Notes under the pieces: model-generated
Seen by the model: only the letters and a program-made list of their open reading frames with translations
The model's database searches: none
What the model was told of the DNA's origin: nothing
Made by a program: the position numbers and the translations under genes
NCBI RefSeq assembly: GCF_004134825.1
Contig: NZ_SDPN01000011.1
Span: forward strand, 48,447-112,446
Reading direction: 5' to 3'
Length of the DNA stretch: 64,000 nt
Origin: Agromyces albus
Lineage (GTDB): Bacteria > Actinomycetota > Actinomycetes > Actinomycetales > Microbacteriaceae
Part shown: positions 46,896 through 54,024 of the stretch, one piece after another
Numbering within the stretch: position 1 is the stretch's first letter
How the letters are laid out: the number at the start of each line of letters is the position of its first letter

Positions 46896-47258
46896 ATGGA
46901 CCAGCGCGTGCCCGAATCTGCCAAAGGCGCCGCTATGACCCCCTGGCACTGGGACCGACGGGCCGATGTCCTCATCACCATCGCCGGACTCGTCGTGATC
47001 TGTATCTGCACGATGCCCCTCTACGTGCTCAGCGGGCTGACCACGACGGGCCTCCACGACGAGTTCCCGACCTGGGTACTGCAGATCACCTTCGTCGTCA
47101 CGCCGCTTTTCATCCTTGGGCTCACCTTCGCCGCGTCCCTGATCCGCCTGGCGATCAACCGACGCGCTTGGTGGATCCCGCCCGTCGGCTTGGTCTCCAC
47201 CATCGTGCTCCTGTTGGTGGCGGGCCTCGCGCTCAGGACGATCGTGGCTGCTCGATAG
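46896..47258 (+). CDS. Hypothetical three-helix membrane protein
   Basis: ATG at 46896 gives 120 aa: a polar N terminus with W-H-W-D-R-R-A-D, then hydrophobic helices at about 25-47, 64-88 and 95-117. A TATGGT -10-like hexamer ends 5 nt before the ATG, so translation may be leaderless (inference). The N-terminal D-R-R-A-D entry into the membrane is typical of small Microbacteriaceae membrane proteins often annotated with a DUF. Function is unknown. Confidence 0.8.
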   Translation: MDQRVPESAKGAAMTPWHWDRRADVLITIAGLVVICICTMPLYVLSGLTTTGLHDEFPTWVLQITFVVTPLFILGLTFAASLIRLAINRRAWWIPPVGLVSTIVLLLVAGLALRTIVAAR

Positions 47259-47418
47259 GGCGCGTCGGCAGATGGTCTTCTGATCCTCACTCGGCCCCGG
47301 CAGCCGATCCTGCGGTCAATGAACACCCGGTGAGTGCCGCCGTACAGGGGTCGGCGCTTCTCTTCCCTCCGTTGCACTTGCTGTCGCCGTCGATCGCCGG
47401 CTCAGTCTGGATATGCGT

Positions 47419-48282
47419 TCAGATCGTTCCTGTGAGGTGCTCGCCATTCGGGCCGTTAAGCGAAAAGTGGGCTTCGGCGGGGATGCCGCTCTTGGTGGCT
47501 TCGCGGAGCAAGTCGGCAACGACGGTTATGTCGGCTGATTTCGTTAGGTCGGCAGTGATGAATGGCATCGAATCGGCGCGCTGCATCGCGTAGAGGTAGC
47601 TCAACGAGCTCATACGTCCGATATTCTCCAATGCGATTGCCAGCTCTTCTGACGGCCAAGCTGAGGAGATCCCGACGGAAACACGAGTGGTCACCTCGCC
47701 GGTCCAGGCCACCGTTACCCACGGCACATCACCGCCGCCCTCGCTCAACGTGCCGCGCACCGCGGGCAGGATGGTCGTAAGCGTTGTTGACGGAGCCATT
47801 GATGCGTGCAAGCTCGGTGCATACGACGTCCCATCCACAGAAAGAACCTCAGGGATAGACCGAAGCGCGATCGCAGTCCGGACGCTGCCGCCCGAAATCG
47901 CACCGAGGCTGGTTGGGGCAATGCCAGGGCCGCCGGGAAAGCGAAGGGCGAGCCGAATCGTGTGACCGTGCCGCTGCGCGTCTTTGATGAGTGGGGTGAG
48001 TGCCACCGGCAAGCTGGTGATGTCAGAGGGTGAGTCGGCGTCGACGATGAGCTGGATGTACCACTCGCCTGGTTTGTCTTTGCGATCGACGTCGTAGACA
48101 GCTGCTTCCGCGGATTGGACACCGCGAAGTTCTTCCACAGAGTCGGCGAGGTCCGCCGCCGCCTGCAGTGATCCTTGTGGAGGATCAGGGCGGAACGAGC
48201 AGGCTGCGAGGGTCAAAGCGGCCAACGTGAGCCACGTCATGCCAGCAACTAAACGCCGCTGGTTCGGTCTGCGCGTTCTCAT
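47419..48282 (-). CDS. Hypothetical lipoprotein
   Basis: ATG 48282 gives 287 aa with a basic N terminus (MRTRRPNQRRLVAG) and a lipobox LTLAAC, so the mature protein would be lipid-anchored at Cys28. The rest has alternating polar/hydrophobic beta-type segments and no cysteine pattern or catalytic motif that I recognise. Codon use is less GC-biased at third positions than that of neighbouring genes (for example frequent GTT, GAT and TCA), which hints at relaxed selection or acquisition. It is a single gene with no clear partner. Confidence 0.8.
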   Translation of the reverse strand: MRTRRPNQRRLVAGMTWLTLAALTLAACSFRPDPPQGSLQAAADLADSVEELRGVQSAEAAVYDVDRKDKPGEWYIQLIVDADSPSDITSLPVALTPLIKDAQRHGHTIRLALRFPGGPGIAPTSLGAISGGSVRTAIALRSIPEVLSVDGTSYAPSLHASMAPSTTLTTILPAVRGTLSEGGGDVPWVTVAWTGEVTTRVSVGISSAWPSEELAIALENIGRMSSLSYLYAMQRADSMPFITADLTKSADITVVADLLREATKSGIPAEAHFSLNGPNGEHLTGTI

Positions 48283-48487
48283 TCGCTCAGCCAACCGGCG
48301 TTGGCTGCACAAACGCCGTGCGTCGGGCCCTCATAGTGCGGAGGCTCGCCCGACGTCGGCCCATATGTAGGAATTGGCCATGTTCCGTGGAATCCCGCCC
48401 GCTCCGACGTGGACAAATGCCGTGGATTCGGCGCCACTGCCACATCTCCGCGCGGAACCTACACTCAGCAAAAAAGATCGCTATTCA

Positions 48488-48540
48488 GTGTTGCTATCTA
48501 CCGGTACTCATGCTTACTATGTACCAGTAGTCAGCAACAC
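48488..48540 (+). promoter_or_regulatory. PadR promoter with large inverted-repeat operator
   Basis: Two 20-bp arms (48488-48507 and 48521-48540) are inverted copies with three mismatches; the outer eight bases GTGTTGCT/AGCAACAC are perfect. The promoter TTGCTA (48491-48496), 18 bp, TACTAT (48515-48520) lies inside, so a bound repressor would block RNA polymerase. The PadR start codon is 25 nt downstream. Confidence 0.75.
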
Positions 48541-48564
48541 CGAGTAGTTGAGAGGAGGGGTTCC

Positions 48565-48915
48565 ATGAGCAAGCAAACGACGGAGATGCTGAAGGGCACG
48601 CTCGAGGGCATCGTCCTCGCGATCCTGGCCGTGCAGCCGGCATACGGCTACGAGATCACGGCCCGGCTGCGCGACCAGGGCTTCTCCGACATCGCCGAAG
48701 GCACCGTCTACGCCCTGTTGGTCAGGATCGAACAGCGCGGCCTCGTCGACGTCGAGAAGGTCCCGTCCGAGAAGGGGCCGCCGCGCAAGGTGTACTCGCT
48801 GAACGCACAGGGCGGCGAGTACCTCGAGGAGTTCTGGGGAACGTGGAGCTTCCTCGCAGAGCGCATCGAACAGCTCCACCAGCGCATCGAACGAACGAAC
48901 GAAGAAGGAGAGTAG
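48565..48915 (+). CDS. PadR-family transcriptional regulator
   Basis: This 116-aa protein with a GAGAGGAGGGG ribosome site has the PadR winged helix (MLKGTLEGIVLAILAVQPAY, then GYEITARLRDQGFSDIAEGTVYALLVRIEQRGLV in shorter overlapping pieces), the wing segment PRKVYSLNAQG and a C-terminal dimer helix. PadR proteins usually repress an adjacent exporter. Here it heads an operon with DUF1048 and an ABC-2 type exporter and has a matching inverted repeat on its own promoter. Confidence 0.93.
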   Translation: MSKQTTEMLKGTLEGIVLAILAVQPAYGYEITARLRDQGFSDIAEGTVYALLVRIEQRGLVDVEKVPSEKGPPRKVYSLNAQGGEYLEEFWGTWSFLAERIEQLHQRIERTNEEGE

Positions 48916-48917
48916 TC

Positions 48918-49292
48918 ATGGCTGCGAAGTGGTACGAGCTGATCACCGGATCGCTCGAAGACAAGAAGGCGTACCGCAAGTACAAGGCCCGGATCGCGGC
49001 ACTGCCAGAGCCTTACGGTACTGCTGCGAAGGCCTACGAGCGCTACTTCATGTACAACGGCGGCATCACCGACGGCGACTCCGCCGTGATGATCACGATG
49101 CTGAACGACTTCGCCGATCTGTGGGAGCGGGCCGCCGTCGACCAGACGCCGGTCGAGGACATCGTCGGCGACGACCCCGTCGAGTTCGCCGAGGCCTTCG
49201 CCGCGGCCTATGCCGGCAAGCGCTGGATCGACAAGGAGCGCAAGCGTCTCACCGAAACCATCCAGAACCTCGAACGAAAGGACGAACGATGA
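48918..49292 (+). CDS. DUF1048 protein
   Basis: ATG 48918, 2 nt after padR, gives 124 aa: helical, highly charged, with WYELITGSLEDKKAYRKYKA at the start and KRWIDKERKRLTETIQNLER at the end. DUF1048 proteins are almost always encoded between a PadR regulator and an ABC exporter. Their biochemical role is not established; the genomic linkage suggests they modulate the regulator or the transporter. The stop overlaps the ATPase start. Confidence 0.92.
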   Translation: MAAKWYELITGSLEDKKAYRKYKARIAALPEPYGTAAKAYERYFMYNGGITDGDSAVMITMLNDFADLWERAAVDQTPVEDIVGDDPVEFAEAFAAAYAGKRWIDKERKRLTETIQNLERKDER

Positions 49293-50128
49293 ACACCACC
49301 GCCACCAACAGTGCGTCGCAAACAGCCATCCGCGTCCAGGGCATCACGAAGTCGTTCAAAGACCTGCACGTGCTGCGGGGCGTCGACTTCGAGGTGAAGG
49401 CCGGCAGCATCTTCGCGCTGCTCGGCTCGAACGGCGCGGGCAAGACCACCCTGGTTCGCATCCTGTCGACGTTGCTGAAGGCCGACGCGGGCACCGCGAC
49501 GGTGTACGGCTTCGACGTCGCCACGAACGCCGGCGACGTGCGCGAGTCGATCAGCCTGACCGGCCAGTTCGCCGCGGTCGATGAAGTGCTCAGCGGCCGG
49601 GAGAACCTGGTGCTGATCGCCAAGCTGCGTCACCTGAAGAATCCGGGTGCGATCGCCGACGAGCTGCTCGCCCGCTTCTCGCTCACCGAAGCAGGCAGTC
49701 GCAAGGCGGCGACGTACTCGGGCGGCATGCGACGCCGACTCGACATCGCGATGAGCCTGATCGGCAACCCGCCGATCATCTTCCTCGACGAGCCGACGAC
49801 CGGACTCGACCCTCAAGCGCGAATCGAGGTGTGGCAGACCATCAAGAAGCTCGCGAAGGACGGCACGACCGTGCTGCTCACGACGCAATACCTCGATGAG
49901 GCCGAGCAGCTCGCCGACCGCATCGCGATCCTGCACAAGGGCACGATCATCCAGAACGGCACGCTCAGCGAACTCAAGCAGCTCCTCCCGGCCGCCAAGG
50001 TCGAGTACATCGAGAAGCAGCCCTCCCTCGAGGACGTGTTCCTCGCCCTCGTCGGCGACACCGGCGAGATCGACAGCGCCGACGGCCGCACCGAACGTGC
50101 GGTCTCGGCAGGAAAGGAATCCCGATGA
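49289..50128 (+). CDS. ABC exporter ATP-binding protein (DrrA-like)
   Basis: This 279-aa protein has Walker A GSNGAGKTT, a Q-loop, the signature YSGGMRRRLDIAM, Walker B IIFLDEPTTGLDP and the H-loop region replaced by LLTTQYLDEAEQL. The H-loop histidine is Gln in TTQY, a feature common in DrrA-type ATPases. C-terminal DUF4162-like region follows. It powers drug or lipid export with the next gene's permease. ATGA overlaps join it to both neighbours. Confidence 0.94.
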   Translation: MNTTATNSASQTAIRVQGITKSFKDLHVLRGVDFEVKAGSIFALLGSNGAGKTTLVRILSTLLKADAGTATVYGFDVATNAGDVRESISLTGQFAAVDEVLSGRENLVLIAKLRHLKNPGAIADELLARFSLTEAGSRKAATYSGGMRRRLDIAMSLIGNPPIIFLDEPTTGLDPQARIEVWQTIKKLAKDGTTVLLTTQYLDEAEQLADRIAILHKGTIIQNGTLSELKQLLPAAKVEYIEKQPSLEDVFLALVGDTGEIDSADGRTERAVSAGKESR

Positions 50129-50889
50129 CCAGCCATGTTCTGAGCGACACCCGGGTTCTCACCGGCCGCTCGCTGACTCACATCCTCCGTAGCCCCGACA
50201 CGATCATCACCACCGCGGTCACCCCCATCGCACTGATGCTGCTGTTCGTGTACGTGCTCGGCGGCGCCATCAACACCGGATCCGACGAGTCGTACATCAA
50301 CTACATGCTCCCCGGCATCCTGCTGATCACGATCGCGTCGGGCATCGCCTACACCGCGTATCGGCTGTTCCTCGACATGCAGGGCGGCATCTTCGAACGA
50401 TTCCAGTCCATGCCGATCGCGAGGTCGAGCGTGCTCTGGGCGCACGTGCTCACCTCCGTGGTCTCGAACCTGATCTCGGTCGCGATCGTCATCGGCGTTG
50501 CGTTCATCATGGGGTTCCGCACCGGAGCATCCGTGGGCGCCTGGCTCGCCGTCGCCGGCATCCTGACGCTGTTCACCCTCGCCCTGACCTGGCTCGCCGT
50601 GATCGCCGGACTCTCGGCGAAGACCGTCGACGGCGCGAGCGCGTTCAGCTACCCGCTGATCTTCCTGCCGTTCATCAGCTCGGCGTTCGTGCCCACCGAC
50701 ACGATGCCCGGCCCGGTCGCCTGGTTCGCCGAGAACCAGCCCGTGACCTCGGTCGTGAACTCCATCCGAGCCCTGTTCGCCCAGGAACCCGTGGGCAGTG
50801 ACCTCTGGATCGCCCTCGCCTGGCTCGTCGGCATTCTCGTCATCGCCTACGGTTTCGCGATCGCCATCTACCGTCGCAAGATCAGCTGA
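50125..50889 (+). CDS. ABC-2 type exporter permease (DrrB-like)
   Basis: This 254-aa protein has six membrane helices, with the ABC-2 motif region in SYPLIFLPFISSAFVPTDTM (P-x-x-x-x-S-x-x-F-v-P) and an amphipathic start VLTGRSLTHILRSPDT. It forms the membrane channel for the preceding ATPase; such pairs export hydrophobic drugs or antibiotics. The substrate cannot be inferred here. A hairpin 41 nt downstream ends the operon. Confidence 0.94.
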   Translation: MTSHVLSDTRVLTGRSLTHILRSPDTIITTAVTPIALMLLFVYVLGGAINTGSDESYINYMLPGILLITIASGIAYTAYRLFLDMQGGIFERFQSMPIARSSVLWAHVLTSVVSNLISVAIVIGVAFIMGFRTGASVGAWLAVAGILTLFTLALTWLAVIAGLSAKTVDGASAFSYPLIFLPFISSAFVPTDTMPGPVAWFAENQPVTSVVNSIRALFAQEPVGSDLWIALAWLVGILVIAYGFAIAIYRRKIS

Positions 50890-50930
50890 GGTCGAGCGCT
50901 GCTCACGAACAGCACAACCACACGACGGAT

Positions 50931-50962
50931 GCCGCCCGCCTCCCCATTGGGACGCGGGCGGC
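50931..50962 (+). terminator. Terminator after the ABC exporter operon
   Basis: A perfect 9-bp stem (GCCGCCCGC, 50931-50939, and GCGGGCGGC, 50954-50962) with a 14-nt loop, followed by CTTCGTCATTG. It also lies 20 bp beyond the end of the convergent MMPL gene and may serve both. Confidence 0.7.
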
Positions 50963-50982
50963 CTTCGTCATTGTGGGCAGGC

Positions 50983-53223
50983 TCACCCCATCGCCTCCGC
51001 CGTCGCGCGCGCCGGTGCGGGGGTGCCCGCGTGCTCTGGCTCATCACGCCACCCGAAGCGATCGTGGAAGCGGCGGAGGAATGGCGGCGCCCACCAATTG
51101 GCGCGTCCAGCCAGGCGCATGAACGCCGGCACGAGCACCCCCCGGATGATGGTGGCGTCGACGACTATCGCAAGGGCCATGCCGATGCCGAGCTGCTGGA
51201 GGAAGGTCACCTCGCTCGTCGCGTAGACGGCGAACGAGATCGCGAGGATCAGCGCGGCGGCGCTCACGAGTGGCGCCGAGCGTGCGATGCCGCGCGACAC
51301 CGAGGCGACGACATCGCCCGTGCGGTCGTAGTCCTCCTTGATGCGGGCGAGGAGGAAGACCTCGTAGTCCATCGAGAGCCCGTACGCGATGCAGAACATG
51401 AGGAGCGGGATGCTCGGCTCGATCGTGCCGGTCGGCGCGAATCCGAGGATGCCGCTGAGGCCGCCCTCCTGGAACCCCCAGACGAGCACCCCGAACATCA
51501 CCGAGAGCGACAGGAGGTTCAGGATCGAGGCCTTGAGCGGTGCGACGACGCTGCCCGTCATGATGAAGAGCATGACGAAGGTGACGAGCAGGATGAGCCC
51601 CGCGACGAGCGGAAATCGCTCGAGGACGCCGGCCCGATAGTCGGCGAGCTCAGCGGGGTAGCCGCCGACGATCGCGTCGAACGGCGCATCGAGGGCACGG
51701 ATGTCGCTGACGAGGTCGATCGGGTCGGCGGCGAGTCGCTCGGTCGTCGGGAGCACTGAGATCCACGCGGCGTCGCCGTCGCGGAAGCGGTCGACGCCGA
51801 ACGGCCCGGGGTCGCCGATGCGTTCACCGTCGACGTACGCGCCCGTCGCGGCGTCGACGCGCTGGATGCCGCCGAGCAGTGAGGCGGATTCGGCATACTC
51901 GGCGATCGCGGCATCCGTCGCCGACTCGGTCACGATGTAGACGCTGTCGGCGTCCTCCGCAGCGAAGTCCGACCGGATCGTGTCGTACATCGCGCGGACC
52001 GGTTGCGTCGCGCGCAGGATCCGATCGTCGGGCGGGCCGAAGTTCGTCGCGAGCGCCGGCGCGCCGAGGGCGAGCAGCACGACGAGCCCGAGCCCGCCCG
52101 CGAGTGCGGGACGGCGCATGACGCGGGTCGCGGTGCGGTACCAGAAGCCCTGCTCGGGCGCCGCCGCGGCCGTGCCGGCCGACGTCGTGCGCTCGGGCCG
52201 CGCGACCCGGTGTCCCAGCAACCGCAGGGCGGCGGGGAGCAGCACCGTCGAGCCGATGACCGCGGTCACGACCACAGCGATGCCTGCGTAGGCGAACGAC
52301 GAGAGGAATGGGAACGGGAACACGAAGAGCACGGCGAGCGCCGCCGCGACCGTGGCGCCACTGAAGACGATCGTGCGCCCGGCCGCGCGCACCGCGGCCC
52401 GGACCGCGTCGGCGACCTCGCGGCCCGCGGCGAGCTCCTCCCGGAAGCGGTAGGTCATGAAGAGGCCGTAGTCGACGCCGAGGCCGATGCCCATGACGAG
52501 AGCGATGTTCGAGGCGAAGGTCGAGATGTCGGTGAACTCCGACACGATTCGCAGGATCGCGAGCGAGCCGGCGACCGAGAAGAGCCCGACGGCCATCGTG
52601 ACGAGCGCGGCGCTCAACCTCCGGTAGACGAGCCAGAGCAGCCCGATGACGAGCGGCAGGATGATGAGCTCGGCACGGAGGAAGTCGGTTCGCGCCTGCT
52701 CGGCAACGGCTCGGAACACCTCGTCGCTCCCGCCGAGGTGCACGGCGATGGCCGCATCGTCGGCACCCGCGATGACCTCAGCCTCGAGCTCGGGGAGGAG
52801 TTCGCCGCGCACGTGATCGGCGTCGCCGGCGGCCCAGGCGAGGATCAGCGCGGAGTCGCGGTCGTTGCTCGCGAGGCTCGCCGGACCGTCGGGCGACCAA
52901 TACGACCAAGCATCCCCGACGCCATCGAAGGCCGCGATCTGCTCGGTGAGCCCCGCTCCGGCCACGGCGACGTCGGCATCGTCGACGTCGCCCTGCTTCG
53001 CTTCGACGAGCACGGCGATGTTCGGGCTGCTCGTCTTGAAGCGCTCTGCGAGGAGCTCGCGCGCCGCGACCGACTCCGAGCCCGGGGCGTCGTAGCGATT
53101 GAGCGAGAGCGACTCGATGGCGGTGACGGCGAGCGCCGCGAACACGATGAACACGGCAACGGATGCCGCGACGACGGACTTGGGGAACCTGGACACCGAA
53201 CGGCCGATCACATCGAACCTCAC
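50983..53223 (-). CDS. MMPL/RND-superfamily exporter
   Basis: This 746-aa protein has the MMPL layout: a first membrane helix, an extracellular domain, a block of five helices with GIGLGVDYGLFMTYRFREEL, then the pattern repeats with YGLSMDYEVFLLARIKEDYD and closing helices. The two D-Y motifs are the proton-relay signatures of the family. It exports lipids or drugs using proton motive force. The start is GTG 53223; it lies only a few nt after a TATTCT -10-like hexamer, so a slightly later start is possible. Divergent from tetR. Confidence 0.93.
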   Translation of the reverse strand: MRFDVIGRSVSRFPKSVVAASVAVFIVFAALAVTAIESLSLNRYDAPGSESVAARELLAERFKTSSPNIAVLVEAKQGDVDDADVAVAGAGLTEQIAAFDGVGDAWSYWSPDGPASLASNDRDSALILAWAAGDADHVRGELLPELEAEVIAGADDAAIAVHLGGSDEVFRAVAEQARTDFLRAELIILPLVIGLLWLVYRRLSAALVTMAVGLFSVAGSLAILRIVSEFTDISTFASNIALVMGIGLGVDYGLFMTYRFREELAAGREVADAVRAAVRAAGRTIVFSGATVAAALAVLFVFPFPFLSSFAYAGIAVVVTAVIGSTVLLPAALRLLGHRVARPERTTSAGTAAAAPEQGFWYRTATRVMRRPALAGGLGLVVLLALGAPALATNFGPPDDRILRATQPVRAMYDTIRSDFAAEDADSVYIVTESATDAAIAEYAESASLLGGIQRVDAATGAYVDGERIGDPGPFGVDRFRDGDAAWISVLPTTERLAADPIDLVSDIRALDAPFDAIVGGYPAELADYRAGVLERFPLVAGLILLVTFVMLFIMTGSVVAPLKASILNLLSLSVMFGVLVWGFQEGGLSGILGFAPTGTIEPSIPLLMFCIAYGLSMDYEVFLLARIKEDYDRTGDVVASVSRGIARSAPLVSAAALILAISFAVYATSEVTFLQQLGIGMALAIVVDATIIRGVLVPAFMRLAGRANWWAPPFLRRFHDRFGWRDEPEHAGTPAPARATAEAMG

Positions 53224-53233
53224 CTAGAATATG

Positions 53234-53274
53234 CGAGTAAGTAGTCGCAAAGTAGAATACGAGCAATTACTCGT
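53234..53274. promoter_or_regulatory. TetR/MMPL divergent promoter region with operator-like repeats
   Basis: Inverted CGAGTAA (53234-53240) and TTACTCG (53267-53273) flank the region, and a near-perfect 16-bp palindrome ACGAGCAATTACTCGT occupies 53259-53274. TAGAAT (53253-53258) is a likely tetR -10; the palindrome begins right after it. It is much more AT-rich than both genes. Confidence 0.65.
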
Positions 53275-53296
53275 GTTTGTCGATGTGTGGAGTGCG

Positions 53297-53899
53297 ATGT
53301 CGGCGGATTCCCAAGAAACGAAGCGGCAGGCGCGCGGTCGCGCGCGGATCGACCAGATCCTGCTCGCGGCGGCTGAGACCTTCGGCGACCTCGGCTACGA
53401 GTCCGCGACGACGAACGCGATCGCCGCGCGAGCCGGCATCTCGCCGGGCTCCCTCTACCAGTTCTTCAAGAACAAGGAGGACATCGCACACGCGCTGTCC
53501 GAACGATATGCCGAGCAGCTGAGCGGCGTCGAGCTCGGCACGGGCGGCGTCGAGCCGGCGACCCTCGAATCCGCCGTGCACGCGGCCATCGTGCCCATCG
53601 TCGAGTTCAACCGGGCGAACCCCGGCTACAAGGCACTCTTCGCACGCACCGACATGCCGGCGAGCATGCGCGAGGCGGTCGCCCCCGTCAGGGAGAACCT
53701 TCACGGCCGCGTCCGAGTGGGAGTGGCGCGCCTCCTGCCGCACCTCGACGACGGCGACCTCGAACGCACGGTGCTCGTCGTCATGCACATGGTGCAGGGA
53801 CTCATGCCCCTCATCGTCGCCGCGCCCGACGCCGAGCGCGCCGCGCTCATACGCGAGCTCGAGCGGAGCCTCGTGGCCTACCTGCGATCGGTCCCGTAG
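53297..53899 (+). CDS. TetR-family transcriptional regulator
   Basis: ATG 53297 with TGGAGTG upstream gives 200 aa; the frame opens 22 codons earlier but that covers the promoter. The N-terminal helix-turn-helix (RIDQILLAAAETFGDLGYES, then ATTNAIAARAGISPGSLYQFF with KNKEDI) is canonical; the C-terminal ligand domain ends near 195. It probably represses the divergent MMPL exporter gene and itself. The ligand is unknown. Confidence 0.93.
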   Translation: MSADSQETKRQARGRARIDQILLAAAETFGDLGYESATTNAIAARAGISPGSLYQFFKNKEDIAHALSERYAEQLSGVELGTGGVEPATLESAVHAAIVPIVEFNRANPGYKALFARTDMPASMREAVAPVRENLHGRVRVGVARLLPHLDDGDLERTVLVVMHMVQGLMPLIVAAPDAERAALIRELERSLVAYLRSVP

Positions 53900-53961
53900 G
53901 GCCGCGGTTGTCTGTCACTACGGAGGGGCTTACGATGGGCTGAGCGATATCAGAACCCAGC

Positions 53962-53976
53962 GTTCTATTATCGAAC
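53962..53976. promoter_or_regulatory. IclR-type operator candidate upstream of the monooxygenase
   Basis: GTTCTATTATCGAAC is a 15-bp palindrome with one mismatch, 48 bp before the GTG start at 54025. From memory it resembles the GTTCGAT-ATCGNAC type operators of PcaR/PcaU IclR regulators. A related repeat lies in front of the iclR gene. Confidence 0.55.
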
Positions 53977-54024
53977 ATCAAGCTCGAAACATCCGCAGTG
54001 CCCACAACGAAGTGAGGAGAAGCC

